Assembly: GCF_025567045.1 (NCBI RefSeq)
Contig: NZ_JAOQJK010000013.1
Span: 1 to 40,456 of the forward strand
DNA from: Barnesiella propionica
GTDB lineage: Bacteria; Bacteroidota; Bacteroidia; Bacteroidales; Barnesiellaceae
Direction: 5' to 3'
DNA: 40,456 nt
In this document: positions 33,330 to 40,456 of the stretch, in pieces
How the letters are laid out: the number at the start of each line of letters is the position of its first letter
Position numbering within the stretch: the stretch's first letter is position 1
Made by a program: the position numbers and the translations under genes
The notes under the pieces: model-generated
Told to the model about the DNA's origin: nothing
Database searches by the model: none
The model's input: the letters and a program-made list of their open reading frames with translations, nothing else

Positions 33330-33368
33330 GCAGAATCTTTCCGGTATTTTTTATCGGAGAGGTTCTGC
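33330..33368 (+). terminator. Hairpin after hydrolase copy 1
   Basis: GCAGAATCTTTCCG pairs with CGGAGAGGTTCTGC (14 bp, two G-U) around an 11-base loop. There is no clean U-tract, so it may stabilise the 3' end rather than terminate. Confidence 0.5.
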
Positions 33369-33458
33369 CATTAAAAAAGGTATTTATCAATTATTTTCTT
33401 TAAGGTGCGGATTGAATCTCAATGTTCGGATTATTTGTATCTTTTTAATTCTATTTCT

Positions 33459-35159
33459 ATGAAAAAAATATTATTTTTTTTGTTGTCATTATGGATGGCA
33501 ATTGTACTGCAGGCCCAGCCGAAACAGGAAATCCGGGCCGTATGGCTCACTACGAATCCCAATGCAGTGGACTGGCCTACGTCGAAAAATGAGACGAATC
33601 AGAAATCTTCTCTTATCGAAATTCTTGATAAATTGCAGGCTGCTAATTTTAATACAATCCTTTTCCAGGTACAAAGTTACGGCGATGTGCTTTGGGACTC
33701 CGGTATCCAGCCCTGGAGCTATCATTTGACCGGTACTCCCGGAAAAGCACCTAATTATGACATTTGTGCGTTTGCGATAGAGGAATGCCATAAACGTAAT
33801 ATGGAGATACATGCATGGGTGGTGCCGTATCGTGTAGGAAGTAATTCGTATGTAACAAAATATGATGATTGTGCTCTGCCTCATGTATATAAAGTGCATC
33901 CCGAAATGTGCGTAAATTACGACAATGCGTGGTATCTCGATCCGGGCTTACCCGAAGTGCGCAAATATTTGGTAGATTTGTATGAGACTTTGGTAACAAA
34001 ATATGAATTTGACGGTATCAATTTGGATTATACCCGTTATCCTCATGCGAATTTTGATGATGGAGACTCTTTTAAAAAATATGGAGGCGGTGCAAATCGG
34101 GACGATTGGCGCCGGGAAAATATAAATAAATTCGTATATGAGTTATACGATATGATAAAATCCCATAATCCCGGTATGAAATTGGGGGTAGCTCCTATAG
34201 GGTGTTATAAAAGAATACCCGGTTATTCCGGTTGGTACGCCTATTCCGATGTTTTTCAGGATCCTTGCGACTGGGCCGAAAAAGGTAAAATAGATTTAAT
34301 AATTCCCCAGTTGTATTGGGATGAGAGCAGCGGTTATTCTGCACATACTAAAACGTGGATAGATAATTGCAACGGACGTCAGTTGGTTGCCGGACTGGCT
34401 GCTTATAAAATGACGGAGAGTCCTTATTGGCAGACCTCTGTGGTAATAGACCAGATAGAAAAAATGCGTAAGAATAATCCCGCTACTTGCGGTGTTAGTT
34501 TTTTCAGGACCAATTATATACTGGGCGAAAACGCCAAGATTAAAGACTTATACAATCAGTTAAAAGATAATTATTTCAAATATCCGGCCCACATCCCTGT
34601 TATGCCGTATAATGGCGTGACGAAACCGGATGCGCCGGTCAATGTGAAGGCTTCTGTAAATACCTCGACGAAGGAAAGCACGATTAGTTGGGATGTCCCT
34701 GAACAGGATGAGAATAATACTTCTATTCGATACTATAGCGTATATATATCCGAAAGTCCTGACATCGAAATTGACAATGTTGAAAATCAGGTCGCACATA
34801 TAGTTAAGGAAAACACCTTTACATATACTTTACCGGACGATAAGATATATTATTTTGCTGTGACGGCTTTTGATAAAGGGTATTATGAAAGCGGACTCTC
34901 CAATGTGGTGAAAGTATCGGCGTCAGCCGGGTTGATGGATGCCGATATAAAACCGGTACGGTTTATCGTTGAAGGAGACTGGCTGAGAATAGATACTCAA
35001 GAAACAGTCGTATCGGTTCATATTTATGCTTTAAGCGGAACCTTGATGGCTCACGGGGATATTTCGGAAATCAATATCGGTCATTTGAGCCGTGGTGCAT
35101 ATATCGTTGTTGTAACCGTGAATAATGGTAAAATAATTAAATATAAGATGATAAAATAA
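33459..35159 (+). CDS. Secreted GHL10-like glycoside hydrolase, copy 2
   Basis: The 566-residue protein has the same layout as its neighbours: signal peptide (MKKILFFLLSLWMAIVLQAQ), hydrolase-like domain with FDGINLDYTRYP (Asp185, Asp190) and IIPQLYWDE, FN3-like domain (PDAPVNVKASVNTSTKESTISWDVPEQDENNTS) and sorting-signal-like tail. The start is ATG 33459; an in-frame GTG at 33405 would add 18 unlikely residues before the signal. Copies 2 and 3 share near-identical DNA in the catalytic barrel. Its intergenic regions have no strong housekeeping promoter, so it may be activator-dependent. Confidence 0.85.
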   Translation: MKKILFFLLSLWMAIVLQAQPKQEIRAVWLTTNPNAVDWPTSKNETNQKSSLIEILDKLQAANFNTILFQVQSYGDVLWDSGIQPWSYHLTGTPGKAPNYDICAFAIEECHKRNMEIHAWVVPYRVGSNSYVTKYDDCALPHVYKVHPEMCVNYDNAWYLDPGLPEVRKYLVDLYETLVTKYEFDGINLDYTRYPHANFDDGDSFKKYGGGANRDDWRRENINKFVYELYDMIKSHNPGMKLGVAPIGCYKRIPGYSGWYAYSDVFQDPCDWAEKGKIDLIIPQLYWDESSGYSAHTKTWIDNCNGRQLVAGLAAYKMTESPYWQTSVVIDQIEKMRKNNPATCGVSFFRTNYILGENAKIKDLYNQLKDNYFKYPAHIPVMPYNGVTKPDAPVNVKASVNTSTKESTISWDVPEQDENNTSIRYYSVYISESPDIEIDNVENQVAHIVKENTFTYTLPDDKIYYFAVTAFDKGYYESGLSNVVKVSASAGLMDADIKPVRFIVEGDWLRIDTQETVVSVHIYALSGTLMAHGDISEINIGHLSRGAYIVVVTVNNGKIIKYKMIK

Positions 35160-35168
35160 AAAAAATAG

Positions 35169-35221
35169 TATATTTGCAATGAAAAAATCTCCTGGTTTAT
35201 GATATTATCGGGAGATTTTTT
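35169..35221 (+). terminator. Terminator after copy 2, with a -7-like element immediately before it
   Basis: AAAAAATCTCC (35182-35192) and GGAGATTTTTT (35211-35221) pair in an 11-bp stem, with a T-tract. TATATTTG (35169-35176) lies directly before, followed by an ATG that reads MKKSPGL and stops. The hairpin can end copy 2 transcription; the -7 match may be fortuitous. Confidence 0.75.
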
Positions 35222-35296
35222 TGCAAGAAATCAGACTATTTTAGAGTGTATAATCTAATATTTCAATAAATCACAAATAAACAAAACTTAATTTTT

Positions 35297-36997
35297 ATGA
35301 GAAAGACATTGACTCTTATCCTTTCTTTGCTGGTGACAGGGATATTGATGGCCCAACCTAAGCAGGAAATCAGGGCCGTGTGGTTGACAACTAATCCTAA
35401 TGCGGTGGATTGGCCTAAATCTACAAAAGAAGCAGAGCAAAAAGCCAGCCTTATCGAGATTCTGGATAAGTTGCAGGCCGCTAACTTTAATACAATTATT
35501 TTTCAGGTACAAAGCTACGGCGATGTGCTTTGGGACTCCGGTATCCAGCCCTGGAGCTATCATTTGACCGGCACTCCCGGAAAAGCGCCTAATTATGATA
35601 TCTGTGCCTTTGCGATAGAAGAATGCCATAAACGTAATATGGAGATACATGCCTGGATTGTCCCTTACCGTACAGGTGCAAATTCGTATGTAACCCGATA
35701 TGACAACTGTGCTTTGCCTCATGTTTATAAGGTACATCCGGAATTATGTGTAAATTACTCCAATGCCTGGTATCTCGATCCGGGATTACCCGAAGTACGT
35801 AAATATTTGGTAGACCTGTATGAGACTTTGGTGAAAAAATATGATTTTGACGGTCTTAGCCTGGACTACACCCGTTATCCCGGAAAGGATTTTAATGATG
35901 CGGCTTCTTTCGCAAAATATGGAAATGGAATGAAAATAGAAGACTGGCGTCGTGAAAATATAAATACATTCGTGGGAGAATTGTACGATATGATAAAGTT
36001 GAACAAACCCAATATGAAACTTGGATCCGCTCCTATCGGTACATATAAAAATTATAGCGATACACACAATATGTCAGCATATTCCGATGTTTTTCAGGAT
36101 GCTTGCGAATGGGCAAAAAGAGGGAAACAGGATCTTTTAATACCGCAAATGTACTGGAATGAAAATTATGGTTATTCCAGACATATGATTACGTGGATAG
36201 AAAATGCCAATGAACGTCAGCTCGTTATAGGATTGGCTCCCTATAAAATGCTGGACGGGAATGCGTGGCAGCCTTCGGTAATAACCGATCAAATAGAAAA
36301 AATGCGTAAAAAGAATCCGTCTACATGCGGTGTTTGTTTTTTCAGGGCTGATAATATATTAGGAAACGAGTCGAAGGTAAAAACATTATACAGCCAGTTG
36401 AAAGATAATTATTTTCAGTATCCCGCTCATATTCCTACAATGCCGTATCTTGGAGAGACAAAACCGAATGTTCCGGTTAATGTGGCTGCGTCGGTAAATA
36501 CGGCTACAAAAGAGTGTACGATCAGTTGGAATACACCGGATCTGGACGCTAAAAATACTCCTATCCGTTATTACAGCGTATATATGTCTACTAACCCTGT
36601 AATCGATATTGACGACGTAGAAAATCAGGCCGTGCACATAGTGAAAGGAAATAATTTTACATATACGTTGCCCGATAATGATACCTATTATTTTGCCGTG
36701 ACCGCCTTTGATAATGGGTACTATGAGAGTGAAATTTCAGACATTGTAAAAGTATCGGCTTCTTTGGGAACAATAGATGCCGATCTTAAGCCGGTTAAGT
36801 TTATAGTGTCCGGAGACTGGTTGAAAGTTGAATCTGAAAATACCGTGGTATCTGTAAGTATTTATGCTTTGAGCGGTACTCAGGTCGCATATAGTGGTTC
36901 TTCGGAAGTTAATGTTGCTCGTTTAAACCGTGGTGCTTATATTGTAGTCGCCGTTTTGGACGATGGAAAAGTTATCAAATATAAAATGATGAAATAA
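35297..36997 (+). CDS. Secreted GHL10-like glycoside hydrolase, copy 3
   Basis: The 566-residue protein has signal peptide (MRKTLTLILSLLVTGILMAQ), hydrolase-like domain, FN3-like domain and C-terminal sorting-like domain as in copies 1 and 2. Its active-site strand reads FDGLSLDYTRYP: residue 188 is Ser where the others have Asn, while Asp185, Asp190 and the Glu in LLIPQMYWNE are kept. It is followed by a terminator hairpin. Each copy is separated from the next by an inverted repeat, so they are probably separate transcription units that arose by tandem duplication. Confidence 0.85.
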   Translation: MRKTLTLILSLLVTGILMAQPKQEIRAVWLTTNPNAVDWPKSTKEAEQKASLIEILDKLQAANFNTIIFQVQSYGDVLWDSGIQPWSYHLTGTPGKAPNYDICAFAIEECHKRNMEIHAWIVPYRTGANSYVTRYDNCALPHVYKVHPELCVNYSNAWYLDPGLPEVRKYLVDLYETLVKKYDFDGLSLDYTRYPGKDFNDAASFAKYGNGMKIEDWRRENINTFVGELYDMIKLNKPNMKLGSAPIGTYKNYSDTHNMSAYSDVFQDACEWAKRGKQDLLIPQMYWNENYGYSRHMITWIENANERQLVIGLAPYKMLDGNAWQPSVITDQIEKMRKKNPSTCGVCFFRADNILGNESKVKTLYSQLKDNYFQYPAHIPTMPYLGETKPNVPVNVAASVNTATKECTISWNTPDLDAKNTPIRYYSVYMSTNPVIDIDDVENQAVHIVKGNNFTYTLPDNDTYYFAVTAFDNGYYESEISDIVKVSASLGTIDADLKPVKFIVSGDWLKVESENTVVSVSIYALSGTQVAYSGSSEVNVARLNRGAYIVVAVLDDGKVIKYKMMK

Positions 36998-37017
36998 TTA
37001 TTGTATGTCGAGATAAG

Positions 37018-37056
37018 GAAACTCCCGGAGAATCATATTCCCGGGAGTTTCTTGTT
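37018..37056 (+). terminator. Terminator-like hairpin after copy 3
   Basis: GAAACTCCCGG and CCGGGAGTTTC form an 11-bp perfect stem with a 12-base loop, followed by TTGTTG. Confidence 0.65.
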
Positions 37057-37105
37057 GAAGGCAGGAAAAGGCGAGTTTTATTGTTCCGGCAAAAGAAAAA
37101 ATGTT

Positions 37106-37113
37106 TATCTTTG
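37106..37113 (+). promoter_or_regulatory. -7 element (TATCTTTG) for the DUF3127 gene
   Basis: TATCTTTG lies 23 bases before the ATG at 37137; TTG at 37081-37083 could serve as -33 with a slightly long 22-base spacer. Confidence 0.55.
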
Positions 37114-37136
37114 CGTATTAAAAGAATTATATTTAT

Positions 37137-37514
37137 ATGGAAATAAAAGGAAAGATTATACACGTTTTGCCCTTGCAAAGCGGTATTTCAAAGGCTGGTA
37201 ACTCCTGGAAGAAACAAGAATATGTATTGGAAACGGAAGAGCAATATCCCCGGAAAGTTTGTTTTAATATTTTTGGAGACAAAGTAGATCAGTTTCCGGC
37301 GGCGATAGGCGATGACGTAGTAGTAAGCTTCGATTTGGAAAGCCGGGAATTCAACGGGCGGTGGTATACCGATGTGCGTGCTTGGAAAATCGAAAAAACA
37401 GCCGGGATGGCTCAGGGAGGAGATATGCCTCCTATACCGAATGATATAGCTCCATTCCCTCCCGCATCAGATGCTGCTTTCGGGCCGTCTTCGAATGATG
37501 ACTTACCTTTCTAA
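37137..37514 (+). CDS. DUF3127 family protein, SSB-like OB fold
   Basis: The 125-residue protein has an OB-fold-like domain (about 1-88): MEIKGKIIHVLPLQSGISKAGNSWKKQEYVLETEEQYPRKVCFNIFGDKV, DVVVSFDLESREFNGRWYTDVRAWKIEK. These blocks define DUF3127, found in Bacteroidota. The rest is a Pro/Gly/Ala linker ending NDDLPF, strikingly like the acidic DDDIPF tip by which SSB recruits repair and replication proteins. A single-stranded DNA-binding role is a reasonable inference but unproved. Single-gene unit between two hairpins. Confidence 0.85.
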   Translation: MEIKGKIIHVLPLQSGISKAGNSWKKQEYVLETEEQYPRKVCFNIFGDKVDQFPAAIGDDVVVSFDLESREFNGRWYTDVRAWKIEKTAGMAQGGDMPPIPNDIAPFPPASDAAFGPSSNDDLPF

Positions 37515-37528
37515 CGGATAAAAAATAA

Positions 37529-37575
37529 GATATGAAAGCCGGAGTTAGCAGAACGCAAACTTCGGCTTTCATATC
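37529..37575. terminator. Long hairpin after the DUF3127 gene
   Basis: An 18-bp stem (37529-37546 with 37558-37575, one G-U) with an 11-base loop. The T-rich flank is on the minus strand side, so on the plus strand it may be a transcript-end stabiliser rather than a classical terminator. Confidence 0.6.
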
Positions 37576-37670
37576 TAAAAATATGTTGTAAAATATCCTT
37601 TTCCGGTAACCGCTGAATCATACTTTTTTTTATCTTTACATTATCTCTAATAACTTAAAAAATTAAAGTT

Positions 37671-38777
37671 ATGATTATCGGTATACCCAAAGAGATTAAA
37701 AACAATGAGAACAGGGTTTCTCTTACTCCGGCCGGAGCACAGGAGTTGGTAAAAAGAGGTCATACGGTTTATGTACAAACCGGGGCAGGTGTTAACAGCG
37801 GTTTTCCCGACGAAGTATATGTAAAGGTCGGAGCCAAAATTCTGGCGGCTATAGAAGACGTTTATGCAATTGCGGAGATGATCATAAAAGTAAAAGAGCC
37901 GATAGAAAATGAATATCCCTTGGTAAGGAAAGACCAGTTAGTGTTTACTTATTTCCATTTTGCATCAGACCGGAAGCTAACAGAAGCAATGCTGGCGAGC
38001 GGTGCGGTTTGTCTTGCTTATGAGACCGTCGAATTGCCCGACAAGTCGTTGCCGCTGCTTGTCCCTATGTCCGAAGTTGCCGGACGGATGTCCGTGCAAC
38101 AAGGAGCACATTTTCTGGAAAAACCTCACGGAGGTAAAGGAAAACTTATGGGAGGAGTTCCCGGGGTAAAACCGGCAAAAGTATTGGTACTTGGAGGCGG
38201 TGTTGTGGGATGTTCAGCGGCTAAAGTAGCCGCAGGTATGGGAGCCGAAGTCATAATGACAGATTTATCATTGTCTCGTTTACGTTATTTGGATGATGTG
38301 ATGCCTGCTAATGTTCGTACCCTCTATTCTTCCGAATTCAATATACGCGCCGAGTTGCCCGATACAGATATGGTTGTAGGAGCAGTATTGATCCCGGGAG
38401 ATAAAGCCCCGCATTTGATAACCCGTGATATGTTGTCGCTTATGCAGCCCGGTTCTGTATTGGTAGATGTGGCCATAGACCAGGGCGGTTGTTTCGAGAC
38501 ATCTCATCCCACTACACATTCCGATCCTGTTTATACGGTAGATAATATTATTCATTATTGTGTCGCCAATATCCCCGGGGCCGTACCTATGACTTCTACG
38601 TTAGCGTTGACCAACGCGACTTTACCTTATGCGTTGAAATTGGCCGATAAGGGGTGGAAAAACGCTTGTGCCGTAGACCATGCTCTATTCGAAGGCTTGA
38701 ACATTGTACAGGGAAAAGTCGTATATAAGGCCATAGCCGAAGTATTCAATTTAAAATATGAACCTTTGAATCTATAA
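37671..38777 (+). CDS. ald: Alanine dehydrogenase
   Basis: The 368-residue enzyme interconverts L-alanine and pyruvate with NAD. Residues known to be essential in the family are at their standard places: Arg15 (NENRVSLTPAG), Lys75 (VKVKEP region), His96 (FTYFHFA) and Asp270 (VDVAIDQGG). The NAD-binding Rossmann motif is GGGVVGCSAAKVAAGMGAEV (175-194). Monocistronic with a weak -7-like TATCTTTA and a terminator at 38801-38837. It is likely to serve nitrogen and redox balance. Confidence 0.97.
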   Translation: MIIGIPKEIKNNENRVSLTPAGAQELVKRGHTVYVQTGAGVNSGFPDEVYVKVGAKILAAIEDVYAIAEMIIKVKEPIENEYPLVRKDQLVFTYFHFASDRKLTEAMLASGAVCLAYETVELPDKSLPLLVPMSEVAGRMSVQQGAHFLEKPHGGKGKLMGGVPGVKPAKVLVLGGGVVGCSAAKVAAGMGAEVIMTDLSLSRLRYLDDVMPANVRTLYSSEFNIRAELPDTDMVVGAVLIPGDKAPHLITRDMLSLMQPGSVLVDVAIDQGGCFETSHPTTHSDPVYTVDNIIHYCVANIPGAVPMTSTLALTNATLPYALKLADKGWKNACAVDHALFEGLNIVQGKVVYKAIAEVFNLKYEPLNL

Positions 38778-38800
38778 TCTTACATGAAATAAATTAGAGA

Positions 38801-38837
38801 AAATGTCATATATCATTTCGGTGTATGGCATTTTTTA
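38801..38837 (+). terminator. Terminator of ald
   Basis: AAATGTCATATA and TGTATGGCATTT pair (12 bp with two G-U) around a short loop, followed by a T-tract. Confidence 0.75.
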
Positions 38838-38987
38838 TATATAATATTTACCCTTGAAATTAATAGTCGTATTCATTTATTTCTTATTTTATAAATAAAA
38901 TGGTAACTTGCCGGAGTTTAAAAAAACTATTGTGATTCTAAAAAGTGAAAAATAACATTTCGGTAGCGAATAAGTGAAGAGATTCTA

Positions 38988-39812
38988 ATGAAATATATAG
39001 ATAAATTATATATAGTTGTGGTATGTTTGTTTTGCATGGCAGAACTTTATTCACAAGAAGAGATAACCGAAGTCCGTTACCTTGAACAAGACAGTATTCT
39101 GTGGGCCGATTTTGAGACTTGTCAGGAAAAATTAAATGAATATTGGGATTCAATGCCCGACAAAAGAGACAGTATTCAGGAGGTGTATAATGAAATATAC
39201 CGGAAAACTTCCGAAAAAAATATTGAATTAGCTATGAAATATGCTTCGGTTCCCAGTGGGCTGCAACGTTTATATATGACCCGCCTTGATATACCTAAAG
39301 ATACGTTGGAGAGCATATTAAATTCCCTCGATATCGAAATGCAGGAATCGTTCTATGGCAAAAATATCAGAGAACATTTACAGAACAGGCAAATTCAAGA
39401 AAGAGATTCGGTTTATATATTTCCCTGTGTTCAAGTAGACGGAAAACCATTTGATTGGAATATTACAAATGGAAAACAATTGCTTATACTCTACGGCGGA
39501 TTAGGTTGTATGGGAAAAGCTGGTCGTGAACAATTAAAACAGTTGTATGAACAGACTTCCAGAGATCATCTTCTAATCCTTGTGTATTGGCCTTGCAGTT
39601 CTTTGGAAAATCTGCAAAAGCTGAAAACAGAATATCCTTGCGAATATATTTTCGTTTCCGACTTTAAACAAGACGCGAGTCCTATGAAAATCAAATATGG
39701 AGTACAGGCGACACCTACTTGTTTCTTAACAGATAGGCAACACATTGTAAAAGTAAAATGTACAGGTTTTCATCCGGAACTATTTAACAAATATATCAAT
39801 CGAACTAAATGA
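38988..39812 (+). CDS. Secreted thioredoxin-fold protein lacking a CxxC motif
   Basis: The 274-residue protein has a signal peptide (MKYIDKLYIVVVCLFCMAELYSQ), a helical N-terminal region (about 35-140) like that of Bacteroidota DUF4369/TlpA-type proteins, and a C-terminal thioredoxin fold: VQVDGKPFDWNITNGKQLLILYGGLGC (Cys174) MGKAGREQLKQLYEQ, YWPCSS, FVSDFKQDASPMKIKYGVQATPTCFLTD with cis-Pro243. The redox CxxC is replaced by CMGK, so only one cysteine remains in the active site; three further cysteines (203, 218, 245) could pair with it. The last bases overlap the next gene (ATGA), so the pair is co-translated. The function is not recognised. Confidence 0.75.
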   Translation: MKYIDKLYIVVVCLFCMAELYSQEEITEVRYLEQDSILWADFETCQEKLNEYWDSMPDKRDSIQEVYNEIYRKTSEKNIELAMKYASVPSGLQRLYMTRLDIPKDTLESILNSLDIEMQESFYGKNIREHLQNRQIQERDSVYIFPCVQVDGKPFDWNITNGKQLLILYGGLGCMGKAGREQLKQLYEQTSRDHLLILVYWPCSSLENLQKLKTEYPCEYIFVSDFKQDASPMKIKYGVQATPTCFLTDRQHIVKVKCTGFHPELFNKYINRTK

Positions 39813-40282
39813 AGGCAGAACAACAACCTCAATTGAACGACCACAACAAACGCGAATATCCCCCCATGCACACAGCAGAACATATATTGAATCAGACGAT
39901 GGTACGCATGTTCGGATGTGGTAGAGCTGTAGAGGCGCACATAGAACGCAAAAAATCGAAATGCGATTATATTTTGGTACAAGAGCCTGCAGATATTCAA
40001 ATAAAAGAAGTAGAAAAAAAAGTAAATGAAATTATTTCGATGCATTTACCGGTCAATATAGAACATATGGAACGAGAGAAGGCCGCATCTTTATTCGACT
40101 TGAACCGGTTACCCGAAAATGCATCCGAAATGCTGAGAATAGTTAATATAGGAGACTATGATAAATGCCCCTGTATCGGAGCTCATGTAAAAAATACCGG
40201 CGAGATAGGCCATTTCACCATCGTCAGTTATGATTATAGTAAAGAGAGATTGCGCCTCCGTTTTAAAATAATTGAAAAATAA
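39809..40282 (+). CDS. AlaX-like alanyl-tRNA editing (tRNA SAD domain) protein
   Basis: The 157-residue protein has the zinc-binding signature of the threonyl/alanyl-tRNA synthetase second additional domain: HTAEH (His21, His25) and CIGAH (Cys122, His126), with MHTAEHILNQTMVRMF at the start and a C-terminal FTIVSYDYSKERLRLRFKI strand. It lacks the alanyl-tRNA synthetase catalytic core, so it is a free-standing editing domain, which in the family hydrolyses mischarged Ser- or Gly-tRNA-Ala. It is shorter than AlaX-M proteins (about 210-230 residues), nearest to AlaX-S. Coupled by ATGA overlap to the preceding thioredoxin-fold gene. Confidence 0.85.
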   Translation: MKAEQQPQLNDHNKREYPPMHTAEHILNQTMVRMFGCGRAVEAHIERKKSKCDYILVQEPADIQIKEVEKKVNEIISMHLPVNIEHMEREKAASLFDLNRLPENASEMLRIVNIGDYDKCPCIGAHVKNTGEIGHFTIVSYDYSKERLRLRFKIIEK

Positions 40283-40359
40283 TTTCAGACGTATCCTGTT
40301 GTAAATAAGTCTATAGCGTATAATCTGAGTGATATTCCCTCAAAAAAACATAGAAAAGA

Positions 40360-40392
40360 TTTGGAGAGAGGGGAAAAAAGTTATTATCTTTG
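40360..40392 (+). promoter_or_regulatory. Strong promoter TTTG-N21-TATCTTTG at the right edge
   Basis: TTTG (40360-40363) and TATCTTTG (40385-40392) are 21 bases apart, a near-consensus match. A frame starting at GTG 40425 (VKKEAKRFGR) runs off the window and may be the start of the next gene, but the fragment is too short to judge. Nothing else was recognised in 40283-40359. Confidence 0.65.
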
Positions 40393-40456
40393 CCGTCGCT
40401 TTTGGGGAAAGAAATTAATCACTGGTGAAAAAAGAGGCCAAAAGATTTGGAAGAAT

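Noticed and set aside
31614..36997. The hydrolase cluster as a polysaccharide utilisation locus
   Set aside because: No SusC, SusD or hybrid two-component/sigma regulator adjoins it; only the three enzymes are present.
1..40456. CRISPR arrays, insertion sequences, integrases or rRNA
   Set aside because: No regularly spaced repeats, transposase motifs, tyrosine recombinase signature or ribosomal RNA sequence was seen in either strand.

Overview
The window looks like a chromosomal segment of a member of the Bacteroidales (phylum Bacteroidota). The evidence is the repeated TAnnTTTG promoter element (with TTTG or TTG about 19-21 bases upstream in the best cases), the lack of clear Shine-Dalgarno sequences, lipoproteins with short signal peptides, and gene families largely confined to this phylum (DUF4919, DUF3316, DUF3127, DUF6249-like, the roughly 900-residue topoisomerase IV A subunit). 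The genus cannot be fixed from what is visible. There is no SusC/SusD pair, integrase, transposase, CRISPR array or rRNA.

Layout. 1-1583 (minus) is the C-terminal end of an RHS-repeat protein that starts abruptly inside the terminator of a slyD-type isomerase gene. 1623-7513 is a minus-strand housekeeping block: slyD, DUF4919, DUF456, phoU, then a compact glyS-lemA-FKBP lipoprotein operon. 7746-12564 is plus strand: topoisomerase IV A, a DUF3316 barrel protein, an S41 peptidase lipoprotein and tRNA-Leu(UAG). 12730-15303 holds a HAD-NUDIX fusion, an AraC-type regulator and a VOC protein. 15411-20640 is accessory and partly decayed: a phage-like repressor/Cro-like pair with candidate operators, a DUF6056-like membrane protein, two unknown lipoproteins (one apparently broken by a one-base insertion at its start), gene debris and a likely small RNA. 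20703-25355 is plus-strand housekeeping: MscS channel, ruvX, def, ettA. 25508-26886 is an operon of a membrane protein, an ECF sigma factor and a small membrane protein that may be its anti-sigma. 26982-31337 (minus) holds rsfS-ftsH and cdsA-HAD phosphatase. 31614-36997 is a tandem triplication of secreted GHL10-like glycoside hydrolases. 37137-40282 carries a DUF3127 SSB-like protein, alanine dehydrogenase, and a translationally coupled thioredoxin-fold/AlaX-like editing pair. The window ends at a strong promoter for a gene that runs off the edge.

How the genes work together. Much of the window is core machinery: glycine tRNA charging, protein maturation and surveillance (def, SlyD, FtsH), ribosome control (rsfS, ettA), chromosome decatenation and phospholipid synthesis. 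The most interesting parts are the small RNA with a palindromic promoter in the debris region, the HAD-NUDIX fusion, the repressor pair with operators, the three near-identical hydrolases with sorting-signal-like C-termini, the thioredoxin-fold/AlaX pair, and a recurring architecture in which the promoter -7 element lies only 5-10 bases before the start codon, implying leaderless mRNAs.
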